DNA of 64,000 nt from JAEXNA01 sp037189585 (lineage in GTDB: Bacteria > Vulcanimicrobiota > Xenobia > Xenobiales > JADMJV01): positions 19,619 through 83,618 of the forward strand of contig JBBCJA010000014.1 in assembly GCA_037189585.1 (NCBI GenBank), in the 5' to 3' direction. The position numbers and the translations under genes were made by a program. Positions within the stretch are counted from its first letter, which is position 1; the number at the start of each line of letters is the position of its first letter. Positions 57,996-64,000 of this stretch are shown piece after piece. Below the pieces are notes generated by a model. That model was not told the DNA's origin, ran no database searches, and saw only the letters and a list, made by a program, of their open reading frames with translations.

Positions 57996-59332
57996 AGCGT
58001 TTCTCTTCCTCAACTATCTGGTACGCCTCGGTCCTGGCTTTAGGGGCACTTCTGATTCCGAATCTTCTCGGCGGATCTCTCGAACTTGTGCGAGCCGGAG
58101 AGCTCTGGCCCATCGCGCTGCTCGCGGCGGGTGTCTGGCTGGGACTTCATCGCACCGTTCGTCTAGGTAAGGGAGACTACCACTCAGTCTATACCCTCGA
58201 CGATGCTCCCACTTTCGCTATCATCTTTCTCTACAGCACGCCCGTGGCCACCGCGACGGTGACGGCTCTGCGCTTTTGCTACGAGTCGGTTCGCCTGGCC
58301 AAGGGACTGCGCCGCCACCGCGACCGCGTCACCGTGGCCAACGTGGTCTATCACTTTTCCGATATCGTCTTTGTGGGATTCGCCACTATGCTCGCCGGTG
58401 CGTGTCTGGATCTGATGGGACGGCCCAGCCCGCTGACGGGGTTGGCGGGCGCGAGCGCCGCGCTTGCCGCTGGTTCGGTCTGGTTTTTGGTGCTCTTTCT
58501 GCTCAACGCCCTTCACGTCTCGGTGGCTCAGGGTGAGCCGGAGAAGTGGCTCTCCCGGGGTGTTCAAGCGGTGGAGGCCAATCTCGCTAATGCCGCTCTC
58601 TTTCTCCCCATCGGCATCTTGACCTCGGTCTTCGTGGCCGACCGCGCATGGATGGTTCCGCTGCTCTTTGTCCCGGTTGTCCTGATTCACGCCGTGATGG
58701 AGGCAAGCCAGAAGCTGGAGGAGGAGACTCAGTCAACCATCCTGGCCCTGTCCACCTACCTTGAAGAGCGGGACGGCTACACCTCGGGTCATTCCAATCG
58801 TGTGGCAGGCTACGCCGCCGCGATGGCCCGTCAGATCGGCCTTTCCTCGGCCGAAGTCGAGACCGCTCACCGAGCTGGCATTATTCACGACCTGGGTAAG
58901 ATCGATGTGCCCGACGCCATCTTGCGCAAGCCGGGATTCCTCACTGAGGAAGAGCGAGCCGTCATGCGGACTCACACCGACCGCGCCGTGGCTCTGGGCC
59001 AAAAGCTGGTAGCCCTCAAGGACGGTCTCCCTTTCGGAATCGCCGCTTATCATCACGAAAACTGGGACGGAACCGGACACTTCGGCCTCCAAGGTGAGAA
59101 GATTCCTCTGGTTTCTCGAATGCTCGCCGTGGCTGACACCTGGGATGCCATGACCTCGGATCGCCCATATCGTAAAGGGATGAATGATTCGGAAGCTTTG
59201 CTGAGGCTGAAGAAAGCTGCTGGAACTCAGCTCGATCCTAGCATGGTCACCGCCTTCTTGGAAACCTACGACAAGGGTGATGTTGACCTGGTCCGCAACC
59301 GCTTTCCAGCCATCGCACCCGTCGCCGCCTGA
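57992..59332 (+). CDS. Membrane HD-GYP phosphodiesterase-like protein (second copy)
   Basis: A 446-residue protein. About seven membrane helices occupy residues 10-245 (WYASVLALGALLIPNLLGGS, PTFAIIFLYSTPVATATVTA, MVPLLFVPVVLIHAVME). The C-terminal HD-GYP domain shows DGYTSGHSNRVAGYAAAMAR, GIIHDLGKIDVPDAIL, YHHENWDGTGHFGLQGEKIP and MLAVADTWDAMTSDRPYRKG. The GYP triad is changed to GHF, but the metal ligands and the ADTWDAMTSDRPYRKG motif are intact, so it is probably a working c-di-GMP phosphodiesterase. ATG 57992 overlaps the previous stop (ATGA). It resembles the protein at 55280 in overall design. Confidence 0.9.
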   Translation: MKRFSSSTIWYASVLALGALLIPNLLGGSLELVRAGELWPIALLAAGVWLGLHRTVRLGKGDYHSVYTLDDAPTFAIIFLYSTPVATATVTALRFCYESVRLAKGLRRHRDRVTVANVVYHFSDIVFVGFATMLAGACLDLMGRPSPLTGLAGASAALAAGSVWFLVLFLLNALHVSVAQGEPEKWLSRGVQAVEANLANAALFLPIGILTSVFVADRAWMVPLLFVPVVLIHAVMEASQKLEEETQSTILALSTYLEERDGYTSGHSNRVAGYAAAMARQIGLSSAEVETAHRAGIIHDLGKIDVPDAILRKPGFLTEEERAVMRTHTDRAVALGQKLVALKDGLPFGIAAYHHENWDGTGHFGLQGEKIPLVSRMLAVADTWDAMTSDRPYRKGMNDSEALLRLKKAAGTQLDPSMVTAFLETYDKGDVDLVRNRFPAIAPVAA

Positions 59333-59337
59333 ACGGG

Positions 59338-59366
59338 TTGTCAAGCCAAAACGCGTGTGCTACACT
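59338..59366 (+). promoter_or_regulatory. Sigma-70-type promoter of the tRNA-Arg gene
   Basis: TTGTCA (59338) and TACACT (59361) with a 17-bp spacer, ending 15 bp before the tRNA. Confidence 0.75.
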
Positions 59367-59381
59367 GCGCTTCGGTAATGG

Positions 59382-59457
59382 GCGCCCGTAGCTCAGTGGA
59401 TAGAGTGTCGGCCTCCGGAGCCGAAGGTCACAGGTTCGAATCCTGTCGGGCGCGCCA
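59382..59457 (+). tRNA. tRNA-Arg (anticodon CCG)
   Basis: A 76-nt cloverleaf: acceptor GCGCCCG / CGGGCGC, D arm GCTC..GAGT, anticodon stem TCGGC / GCCGA with loop CTCCGGA (anticodon CCG), T arm ACAGG-TTCGAAT-CCTGT and an encoded CCA. A good promoter lies just upstream. Confidence 0.96.
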
Positions 59458-59483
59458 CTTTGGCGTCGTGTGACGGGGCCGAG

Positions 59484-60008
59484 GTGACTGACAGACAACT
59501 GCATAACGTTTCGCTCACTGACCAGCAGTGGATGGAAAAGGCCTTGGAGCTGTCCGAAGCCGCTTTCCAAAGAGGTGAGCCTCCCGTCGGGGCGATTTTG
59601 GTGCAAGATGGGGTGATTTTGGGACAGGCCGGTAACGCGCGCGGGTCCACGCAATCGCCTCTCGAACACGCCGAAGTCATCGCCCTCCAGCGAGCGGCTC
59701 GAAGAACCGGAGATTGGCGCTTCCCAAACGCCACTCTCTACGTCACCCTCGAACCCTGCCCGATGTGCGCGGGCGCTCTCGTCGGCGCCAGGGTATCCCG
59801 AATCGTATTCGGAGCCTATAATGACGAGACTGGATGCGTTAAGAGTCTTATCAACCTGGCGGATCTTCCAGGTGCCAGAACATCCGTGATGGTGCTAGGG
59901 GGAGTGCTAGAGACCCGATGCGTGAGACAACTGAAGAGTTTTTTCCAAACACGGAGAGGTGGCAGAGCCCGGTTGAATGCGCCCGATTCGAAATCGGGTA
60001 GGGGTTAA
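59484..60008 (+). CDS. tadA: tRNA-specific adenosine deaminase
   Basis: About 174 residues. It deaminates A34 to inosine in tRNA-Arg(ACG). The zinc and catalytic motifs are complete: PLEHAEVIALQRAAR (His ligand and catalytic Glu) and TLEPCPMCAGALVGARVSRI (two Cys ligands), with the C-terminal GGVLETRCVRQLKSFF. GTG 59484 is used; TTG 59460 and ATG 59532 are alternatives. The reading frame has no stop before the tRNA-Ser gene: its last 18 codons or so run into the tRNA, ending at TAA 60006-60008. Processing of the tRNA would cut this mRNA upstream of the stop. Confidence 0.93.
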   Translation: MTDRQLHNVSLTDQQWMEKALELSEAAFQRGEPPVGAILVQDGVILGQAGNARGSTQSPLEHAEVIALQRAARRTGDWRFPNATLYVTLEPCPMCAGALVGARVSRIVFGAYNDETGCVKSLINLADLPGARTSVMVLGGVLETRCVRQLKSFFQTRRGGRARLNAPDSKSGRG

Positions 60009-60044
60009 CGCTCCTCGGGGGTTCGAATCCCTCCCTCTCCGCCA
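59953..60044 (+). tRNA. tRNA-Ser (anticodon CGA)
   Basis: A 92-nt class II tRNA: acceptor GGAGAGG / CCTCTCC, anticodon stem CCCGA / TCGGG with loop TTCGAAA (anticodon CGA), long variable arm, T loop GTTCGAATC, and encoded CCA. Its first 56 nt overlap the end of the tadA reading frame. Confidence 0.96.
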
Positions 60045-60102
60045 AAACATGTCTGTCAAAGGGCATGAAGTACCCCTGGAGAAACCTGGGGGTGCACCAC
60101 CT

Positions 60103-60200
<98 letters not shown>

Positions 60201-60202
60201 TT

Positions 60203-60427
60203 TGGTGCTAAGCCTCGCGGCCGAATCCCCGCGGGGGCTGACCGTTACGCCGGCTGACCCGGCTTCGCGGTTGTCGATCTCCGGGCCCCGCTCAATTGGA
60301 CGCTCGTGAACCCGGTCAGGCGTGGAAACGAGCAGCCGTAAGCGAGAGGTTTGATGTGAAGCGGATCTGCCTGGTGGGAGATCGTGGACCGGGTAACGCG
60401 GTAGGTTGGCCCTCGTGGGTGCACCAT
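60203..60427 (+). ncRNA. ffs: Signal recognition particle RNA (long form, 4.5S/6S-like)
   Basis: The domain IV core is clear near 60310-60345: GGTCAGG, a short stem CGT/ACG closed by the GGAA tetraloop, and AGCAGCC, which is the Ffh-binding helix 8. The flanks GAACCC and GTAAGC also match. About 100 nt precede it and the ends pair (GGTGC at 60204 with GCACC at 60421), giving about 225 nt, so this is the long bacterial type with an Alu-like 5' part rather than the short E. coli 4.5S. The exact ends are estimates. Confidence 0.87.
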
Positions 60428-60434
60428 TCGATAG

Positions 60435-60466
60435 AAAAGGCTGGATAGTAAAGTCCGGCCTTTTTT
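60435..60466 (+). terminator. Terminator of the SRP RNA gene
   Basis: An 11-bp stem AAAAGGCTGGA / TCCGGCCTTTT (one G-U pair) with an 8-nt loop, followed by TTATTTTT. Confidence 0.9.
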
Positions 60467-60487
60467 ATTTTTCGGCCTTGGCGACGC

Positions 60488-60516
60488 GGAAACAATCTGT
60501 TCACAATTTTCTTACC
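60488..60516 (+). promoter_or_regulatory. Three 11-bp-spaced repeats before the first EF-hand gene
   Basis: GGAAACA (60488), GTTCACA (60499) and TCTTACC (60510) are 11 bp apart. The -10 box is not evident at 20 bp; the gene begins 95 nt later. Confidence 0.5.
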
Positions 60517-60610
60517 TTCTCGACACATGGCCGCCGCCAAGGATGCTCGCTCCGCCGTCGATGCCTGCGAAGATGGCTTCAACAAGAACACACTCTCGCA
60601 GGAGCAAGCA

Positions 60611-61393
60611 ATGATTAGCAACATGATGTATCGTCCCCAGATTGGCTACCAGCCCTCGATCATCGGTAACCACTTCCCCTTCCCCAATTATGGCGGCGAG
60701 TACAATCAAACTTTGCCCGGCTCTTACACCGGCAACAGCGGGTGGCTCGGCGGTGGACTCTTGACTAAGTTCTCCAAGGACCAGGGATACGCCATCGACT
60801 ACAACCAGAACGGTCGATACGATCGACGCACCGACGGAGTGCTGATGTTCGACCTCAACGGTGACGGCAAATACAATAAGAAGGACGTTCGTCAGACCAA
60901 TCAGATGATGGAGGCTGTCGCCGGAAACTATGATTTCAATCGCGACGGAAAGGTGACGTTCGCTGAGAAGATGAGAGGTGCCGGCTTGAAGGCTAAGTTC
61001 TCTCAACTCGACACCAATCGCGATGGGCGCCTCTCCACAGAGGAGATGTCCCGAGGCGGCGCTCGAGTCTGGATGGACAAAGACGGCGATGGTCGCGTGG
61101 ATAGTAAAGAGAAGCACTCGGTCTACAACGTCCCGAGTGGAAACCGGGGTGAACCTCAGCGCCTCGACTACGTCGACCCTCGCAGTCGCATGAGCCACTC
61201 GAGCCCATCCTCCGGAATCTGGGGTGGTGGCGGCGGTTGCTGCCCGATGCCGCCCTACTATCCTCCGATGGGTGGGGGCTTTCCGCCCTTTGGTGGTGGT
61301 GGATTTTATCCAGGAGGGGGTTCTCCGTTCTTTCCAGGCGGACTCCCGACACAGCCCTACAATCAGTTTCCCATGAATGCTCACATGATCTAA
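60611..61393 (+). CDS. EF-hand Gly-rich protein, copy 1
   Basis: A 260-residue protein without signal peptide. After an Asn/Tyr/Pro-rich start come five EF-hand-like loops: DYNQNGRYDRRT (last ligand missing), DLNGDGKYNKKD, DFNRDGKVTFAE, DTNRDGRLSTEE and DKDGDGRVDSKE. Four fit the 12-residue calcium-binding consensus. The C-terminal 65 residues are Gly/Pro/aromatic-rich (GGGCCPMPPYYPPMGGGFPP). ATG 60611 has AGGAG upstream. Genes at 61536 and 63765 encode paralogues with the same layout. It probably binds several calcium ions; whether it is exported, and how, cannot be read. 11-bp repeats upstream. Confidence 0.82.
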   Translation: MISNMMYRPQIGYQPSIIGNHFPFPNYGGEYNQTLPGSYTGNSGWLGGGLLTKFSKDQGYAIDYNQNGRYDRRTDGVLMFDLNGDGKYNKKDVRQTNQMMEAVAGNYDFNRDGKVTFAEKMRGAGLKAKFSQLDTNRDGRLSTEEMSRGGARVWMDKDGDGRVDSKEKHSVYNVPSGNRGEPQRLDYVDPRSRMSHSSPSSGIWGGGGGCCPMPPYYPPMGGGFPPFGGGGFYPGGGSPFFPGGLPTQPYNQFPMNAHMI

Positions 61394-61414
61394 TTTGAGG
61401 GGTTTTGGGTCGAA

Positions 61415-61443
61415 GTTAACAAAAAGTCTACAAATCTCTTACA
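61415..61443 (+). promoter_or_regulatory. Three perfect 11-bp-spaced repeats before the second EF-hand gene
   Basis: GTTAACA (61415), GTCTACA (61426) and TCTTACA (61437) are exactly 11 bp apart. A TGTATT/TATTCC -10 candidate lies 20-22 bp after the last copy (61464-61471). One of the two clearest sites in the window. Confidence 0.68.
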
Positions 61444-61466
61444 GCCTGGTCACATGACCAGGCTGT
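61441..61466. promoter_or_regulatory. Perfect 12-bp inverted repeat between the OmpR-type repeats and the -10 region
   Basis: ACAGCCTGGTCA, CA, TGACCAGGCTGT. No T tract follows, so it is not a usual terminator. Its position over the spacer of the promoter suggests an operator for a dimeric regulator, or an RNA hairpin ending the upstream gene's transcript. Confidence 0.5.
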
Positions 61467-61535
61467 ATTCCTATGTCTCACCCGCTGGTTCTGACAAGAT
61501 AGCCCTACAAACGACCGACCCGGAGGACTACCGAT

Positions 61536-62372
61536 ATGATCAACGCATTCAATCCCACCTTCAACTATCAACAGCAGATGATGCAAGGGTACCCTCCGAT
61601 GGGCTACGGTCCGACCCCTGGCGGCTTCGGCGGCGGTATCATCGGAGGGTTAGGGCAGAACCCCCCCGGTTTTCAGGGTAACATCGTTGACGCGAATGTT
61701 GGTGGTGGTTCCAGGTTTCCTGGTTTCCTCTCTAAGTTTCAGCCGCCCACCGAAGGCTACGCGCTGGACTTTAATCGCAACGGACGTTATGACCGAGGAC
61801 GCGACGGAGTTCTGGTTTTCGATATCAATCGTGACGGCAAGTACGACAAGAAGGACGTCCAGGGCACCAACGACATGATGAAGGCCGCCACCGGAAATTT
61901 CGATTTCAACAACGACGGAAAAATTTCCAAAGGCGAGAAGCTCCAGGGCGCCATCCTTCGTTCCAAGTACCAGCAGCTCGACCGCAATCGGGATGGTGTG
62001 CTCTCGCAGCGAGAGATGTCCGCTGGTGGTGGACGTGTGTGGATCGATTCCTCGCGCGGCGGCGGCATTTCGGCCAATGAGCTTCATTCGGTGAACAGCA
62101 TCCCGAACGGAGGAGCCTTCGGTGGACGCCGTCAAGAAGTCGATTTCGTCAACCCTTTCACCCGCACCAGTCACACCAGTCCCAGCGGCTGGAACCAAGG
62201 ACCAGTTGGTGGCGGATGGAATCCTGGGGGCGGAATGGATCCGTGGGGCGGATTCGGTGGTGGTGGTGGATTTGGAGGTGGTTTTCCCTCATATGGTGGC
62301 TTGCCCTCATATGGTGGTGGATATAGTGGCAGTTTCCAGCCGCATTGGCTGAATAACGGCAACGGCTACTAA
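61536..62372 (+). CDS. EF-hand Gly-rich protein, copy 2
   Basis: A 278-residue paralogue of the protein at 60611. The Gly/Pro/Met/Gln-rich N-terminus (MINAFNPTFNYQQQMMQGYP) lacks a signal peptide. GFQGNIVDANVGGGSRFPGF is shared with the third copy. Loops: DFNRNGRYDRGR (degenerate), DINRDGKYDKKD, DFNNDGKISKGE, DRNRDGVLSQRE (three good sites), and DSSRGGGISANE (degenerate). The C-terminus is a long Gly-rich region with a SYGGLPSYGGG duplication. GGAGG precedes the ATG. A strong bidirectional terminator follows. It is probably a calcium-binding surface or matrix protein; this is inference from composition. Confidence 0.83.
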   Translation: MINAFNPTFNYQQQMMQGYPPMGYGPTPGGFGGGIIGGLGQNPPGFQGNIVDANVGGGSRFPGFLSKFQPPTEGYALDFNRNGRYDRGRDGVLVFDINRDGKYDKKDVQGTNDMMKAATGNFDFNNDGKISKGEKLQGAILRSKYQQLDRNRDGVLSQREMSAGGGRVWIDSSRGGGISANELHSVNSIPNGGAFGGRRQEVDFVNPFTRTSHTSPSGWNQGPVGGGWNPGGGMDPWGGFGGGGGFGGGFPSYGGLPSYGGGYSGSFQPHWLNNGNGY

Positions 62373-62391
62373 TTCCGAGTCGTCCGGATCG

Positions 62392-62426
62392 AAAAGAGCC
62401 TTCCGTTCAAGACGGAAGGCTCTTTT
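62392..62426. terminator. Bidirectional terminator between EF-hand copy 2 and the glycosidase gene
   Basis: A perfect 15-bp stem AAAAGAGCCTTCCGT / ACGGAAGGCTCTTTT with a 5-nt loop. It serves the rightward gene ending at 62372 and the leftward gene ending at 62448. Confidence 0.93.
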
Positions 62427-62447
62427 TCGACCGCTCAGTGTGGCTGG

Positions 62448-63548
62448 CTAGAGGGAGTTCGGCGTGTGGGATTCACCCGCCAGACGGCTGAGCTCCACGT
62501 GCTGGGCGCGCAAGGTCGGGTCGATCCGAAAGGCGTTGTGGGCGCACTCGGAGACTTTGTTGGTTTGGGAGCGCTCCAGATAGAGTTGGGCCGCCTTGAT
62601 ATAGCTCTCGGCGGCGTCCTCAGGGCGGCGCGACGCTTCTTGAATCTGAGCCAGAGTTTCCCAGTAAGGGGCGCGATCGGGAGCCATGGAGATAGCTTTT
62701 CGCATGCGAGAGTGAGCTTGGATCAACTCTCCTTGTTTGAACAAGCGCCCCGCCGCTTGTGCATGCTGATAAGCCACAGCGTACTGATCGCTGAGGTTCG
62801 AAGCTTGTGAGGGCGCCGTGCCGACTTCGTAGACGGCGATAAGATTGGTCAGCGAGCGATAAGGCCGGGAAAGCACCGAACCGTTGTAGGCTAGAGCCGT
62901 CGAGCTTCCGCCGTCCAGATTGACCGCGTCGACCGCTCCGAGCTCGCGGAAAATGCCGGCAAGCTCATGCAGGCTAACGGGTCGACATGTTGTCAACAAG
63001 AGAAGCTTGTTGTCCGCGGTCACACCCATGGCCGCTCGCATGCGGTAGCCGTAGAGACCGGGGTCACGGAATCCCTCACTGGCGGGAGCGATACTTTCCT
63101 GTCCGTTCACTAAGAGTGTGGGTCCGGCGGAGATGGCGAATTTCGTGCCCGACCAGTCCACATGGCGTCCGAGCTTACCCTGCAGAGATGAAACCCGAGC
63201 CTTCCCGTCGCCATCGATCTTGAGGACGCTTCCCACGCAGCCCTCGGTCATCAGTCGTCCGTCCGTGACCACGTTGCCGACGGTGATGGCCGAGGCGGGA
63301 TCGAAGAAGGTGCCGGTGATGGCCGCTACCGGGGAGCCGCCCTGATTGAGCAATCCCTCCAACGAGATGGTGTTGCCGGCCGGGGCCAGCACGGGACGTA
63401 TCTCGATGTCTTTAGAGTTGAGATCCACGGTAACCAGGTGAATGGTCGTCCCCTGAACGGAGATCCTCTCGTAGCCGACGGGTTCCTGAGCAAGACAGGG
63501 ACTGGCCATTAACCAGGCCGTGAGAAAGATAGAACGAAGAATTTTCAT
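62448..63548 (-). CDS. Secreted phosphodiester glycosidase (NAGPA family) with TPR tail
   Basis: A 366-residue protein. Signal peptide MKILRSIFLTAWLMASPCLA with cleavage before QEP. Residues 25-235 are a phosphodiester glycosidase domain (DUF2233/NAGPA): VTVDLNSKDIEIRPVLAPAG, AITGTFFDPASAITVGNVVT, MRAAMGVTADNKLLLLTTC and the hallmark VDAVNLDGGSSTALAYNG. It removes sugars linked through phosphodiesters, for example in wall polymers. The last 110 residues are TPR-like helices (AGRLFKQGELIQAHSRMRKA, APYWETLAQIQEASRRPEDA). GAAGGG precedes the ATG. It diverges from the third EF-hand gene; the four-copy repeat 63639-63678 lies between them and might act on both. Confidence 0.88.
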   Translation of the reverse strand: MKILRSIFLTAWLMASPCLAQEPVGYERISVQGTTIHLVTVDLNSKDIEIRPVLAPAGNTISLEGLLNQGGSPVAAITGTFFDPASAITVGNVVTDGRLMTEGCVGSVLKIDGDGKARVSSLQGKLGRHVDWSGTKFAISAGPTLLVNGQESIAPASEGFRDPGLYGYRMRAAMGVTADNKLLLLTTCRPVSLHELAGIFRELGAVDAVNLDGGSSTALAYNGSVLSRPYRSLTNLIAVYEVGTAPSQASNLSDQYAVAYQHAQAAGRLFKQGELIQAHSRMRKAISMAPDRAPYWETLAQIQEASRRPEDAAESYIKAAQLYLERSQTNKVSECAHNAFRIDPTLRAQHVELSRLAGESHTPNSL

Positions 63549-63638
63549 GACACAACATCCCTTCAGGCTTGACTGTTTGGCCCACGGCGACTCTCCTCCC
63601 GGGTGAAGACAAATGGAAGTTCATGCTTTCATCGGGGA

Positions 63639-63678
63639 GTTAACATGAGGTTCAACCTTTTCTTACAAAGCGTTTACT
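63639..63678 (+). promoter_or_regulatory. Four 11-bp-spaced GTTAACA-type repeats before the third EF-hand gene
   Basis: GTTAACA (63639), GTTCAAC (63650), TCTTACA (63661) and GTTTACT (63672) are exactly 11 bp apart, the longest array in the window. A TATTAAGAAT segment at 63690 may hold the -10 box. The leftward glycosidase gene starts 90 bp away. Confidence 0.68.
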
Positions 63679-63764
63679 TTTTAGGGCTTTATTAAGAATC
63701 GGAGCGCGTGAAGATACTCCTACAGAGAACGACTCACTCACTCAAAGACCCGGAGGATAAAGAT

Positions 63765-64000
63765 ATGAGCTACATCGCAGGCAACTACGGCGGCTACGGA
63801 AGCTACGGCGGCGGATACGGCAGCTATGGTGGTTACGGTGGAGGACATGGACCTATCGGTTTCCCCAACCCTTGGAACAATTCCGGACCCGGCTACCAGG
63901 GCAACATCTCGGACGCTCGCGTGGGCGGCGGTCAGCTCGACTGGCGTGGCGGCATCTTCGGACGCCTGGGCTGGAAGCCCAACGAGGGCTACGCCATCGA
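63765..64000 (+). CDS. EF-hand family Gly/Tyr-rich protein, copy 3, cut by the window edge
   Basis: 78 codons are visible from ATG 63765, preceded by GGAGG. The N-terminus is a run of Gly-Gly-Tyr and Gly-Ser-Tyr units (GGYGSYGGGYGSYGGYGGGH), then GYQGNISDARVGGGQLDWRG and KPNEGYAI at the edge. The latter two segments align with GFQGNIVDANVGGG and TEGYALDFNRNGRYD of copy 2, just before its first EF-hand loop, so the EF-hands should follow beyond 64000. No signal peptide. The Tyr-rich start differs from the other two copies. Confidence 0.8.
   Translation, partial: MSYIAGNYGGYGSYGGGYGSYGGYGGGHGPIGFPNPWNNSGPGYQGNISDARVGGGQLDWRGGIFGRLGWKPNEGYAI

Noticed and set aside
60245..60427. Short open frames across the SRP RNA
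   Set aside because: The region folds as SRP RNA with a GGAA-capped helix 8 and its own terminator.

Overview
The window is a 64 kb piece of a bacterial chromosome of moderately high GC, gene-dense on both strands, with no insertion sequence, prophage or CRISPR array. Nothing names the species. A long SRP RNA of the kind that carries an Alu-like 5' part, a flagellar rod cluster without P/L-ring genes, SARP-type regulation, HD-GYP proteins and many Gly-rich small proteins suggest a motile, free-living member of a deep Terrabacteria-like lineage (Eremiobacterota/Xenobia or Armatimonadota would fit). That placement is inference with low confidence.

Layout. 1-16 kb: glutamate synthase large subunit (3' end cut by the window edge) with a structured leader; an N-terminally truncated PLP decarboxylase; a secreted M2 peptidase diverging from a large zinc metalloprotease with a His-rich insert; two small glycine-zipper proteins, a GAF protein, an aldo/keto reductase and several small unknown or membrane proteins. 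16-27 kb: SMC with a translationally coupled TIM-barrel protein, a zinc-ribbon protein, a Cys/His-rich peptide, a cyclic-nucleotide-domain protein, and two membrane proteins, one a fusion with a degenerate dihydroorotate-dehydrogenase barrel. 27-41 kb: two separate pseudopilin operons (one followed by a GspF/PilC platform gene), an aldehyde dehydrogenase, and a response regulator-SARP gene divergent from a membrane histidine kinase. 41-47 kb: a Gly/Cys-rich protein with an EF-hand loop, MsrB, a Gly-rich muramidase-like protein, Aat and the glycogen branching enzyme. 47-53.5 kb: flagellar genes (FliK-like, FlhB-like, FlgF, FlgG, FlgJ-like rod protein, FliA-type sigma factor) and a TPR protein. 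53.5-64 kb: cystathionine beta-synthase, two membrane HD-GYP proteins, a ChaN/Tiki-like protein, a peptide with four DGPGAGGGY repeats, tRNA-Arg, tadA, two tRNA-Ser, SRP RNA, a run of three EF-hand Gly-rich paralogues, and a secreted phosphodiester glycosidase.

The most interesting signal is regulatory. About ten intergenic regions carry direct repeats related to GTTAACA with an 11-bp period (two to four copies), the architecture bound by OmpR/PhoB-family response regulators (PhoB, PhoP, MtrA, GlnR). They lie before the EF-hand genes, both HD-GYP transcription units, the FliK and FlgF operons, the muramidase-like gene and the Cys/His-rich peptide gene. In two promoters the last repeat is followed by CATAAT after exactly 20 bp. 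This suggests one regulon linking calcium-binding surface or matrix proteins, cell-wall hydrolysis, flagella and c-di-GMP signalling. Its regulator is not in the window; the only complete response regulator here is a SARP type.
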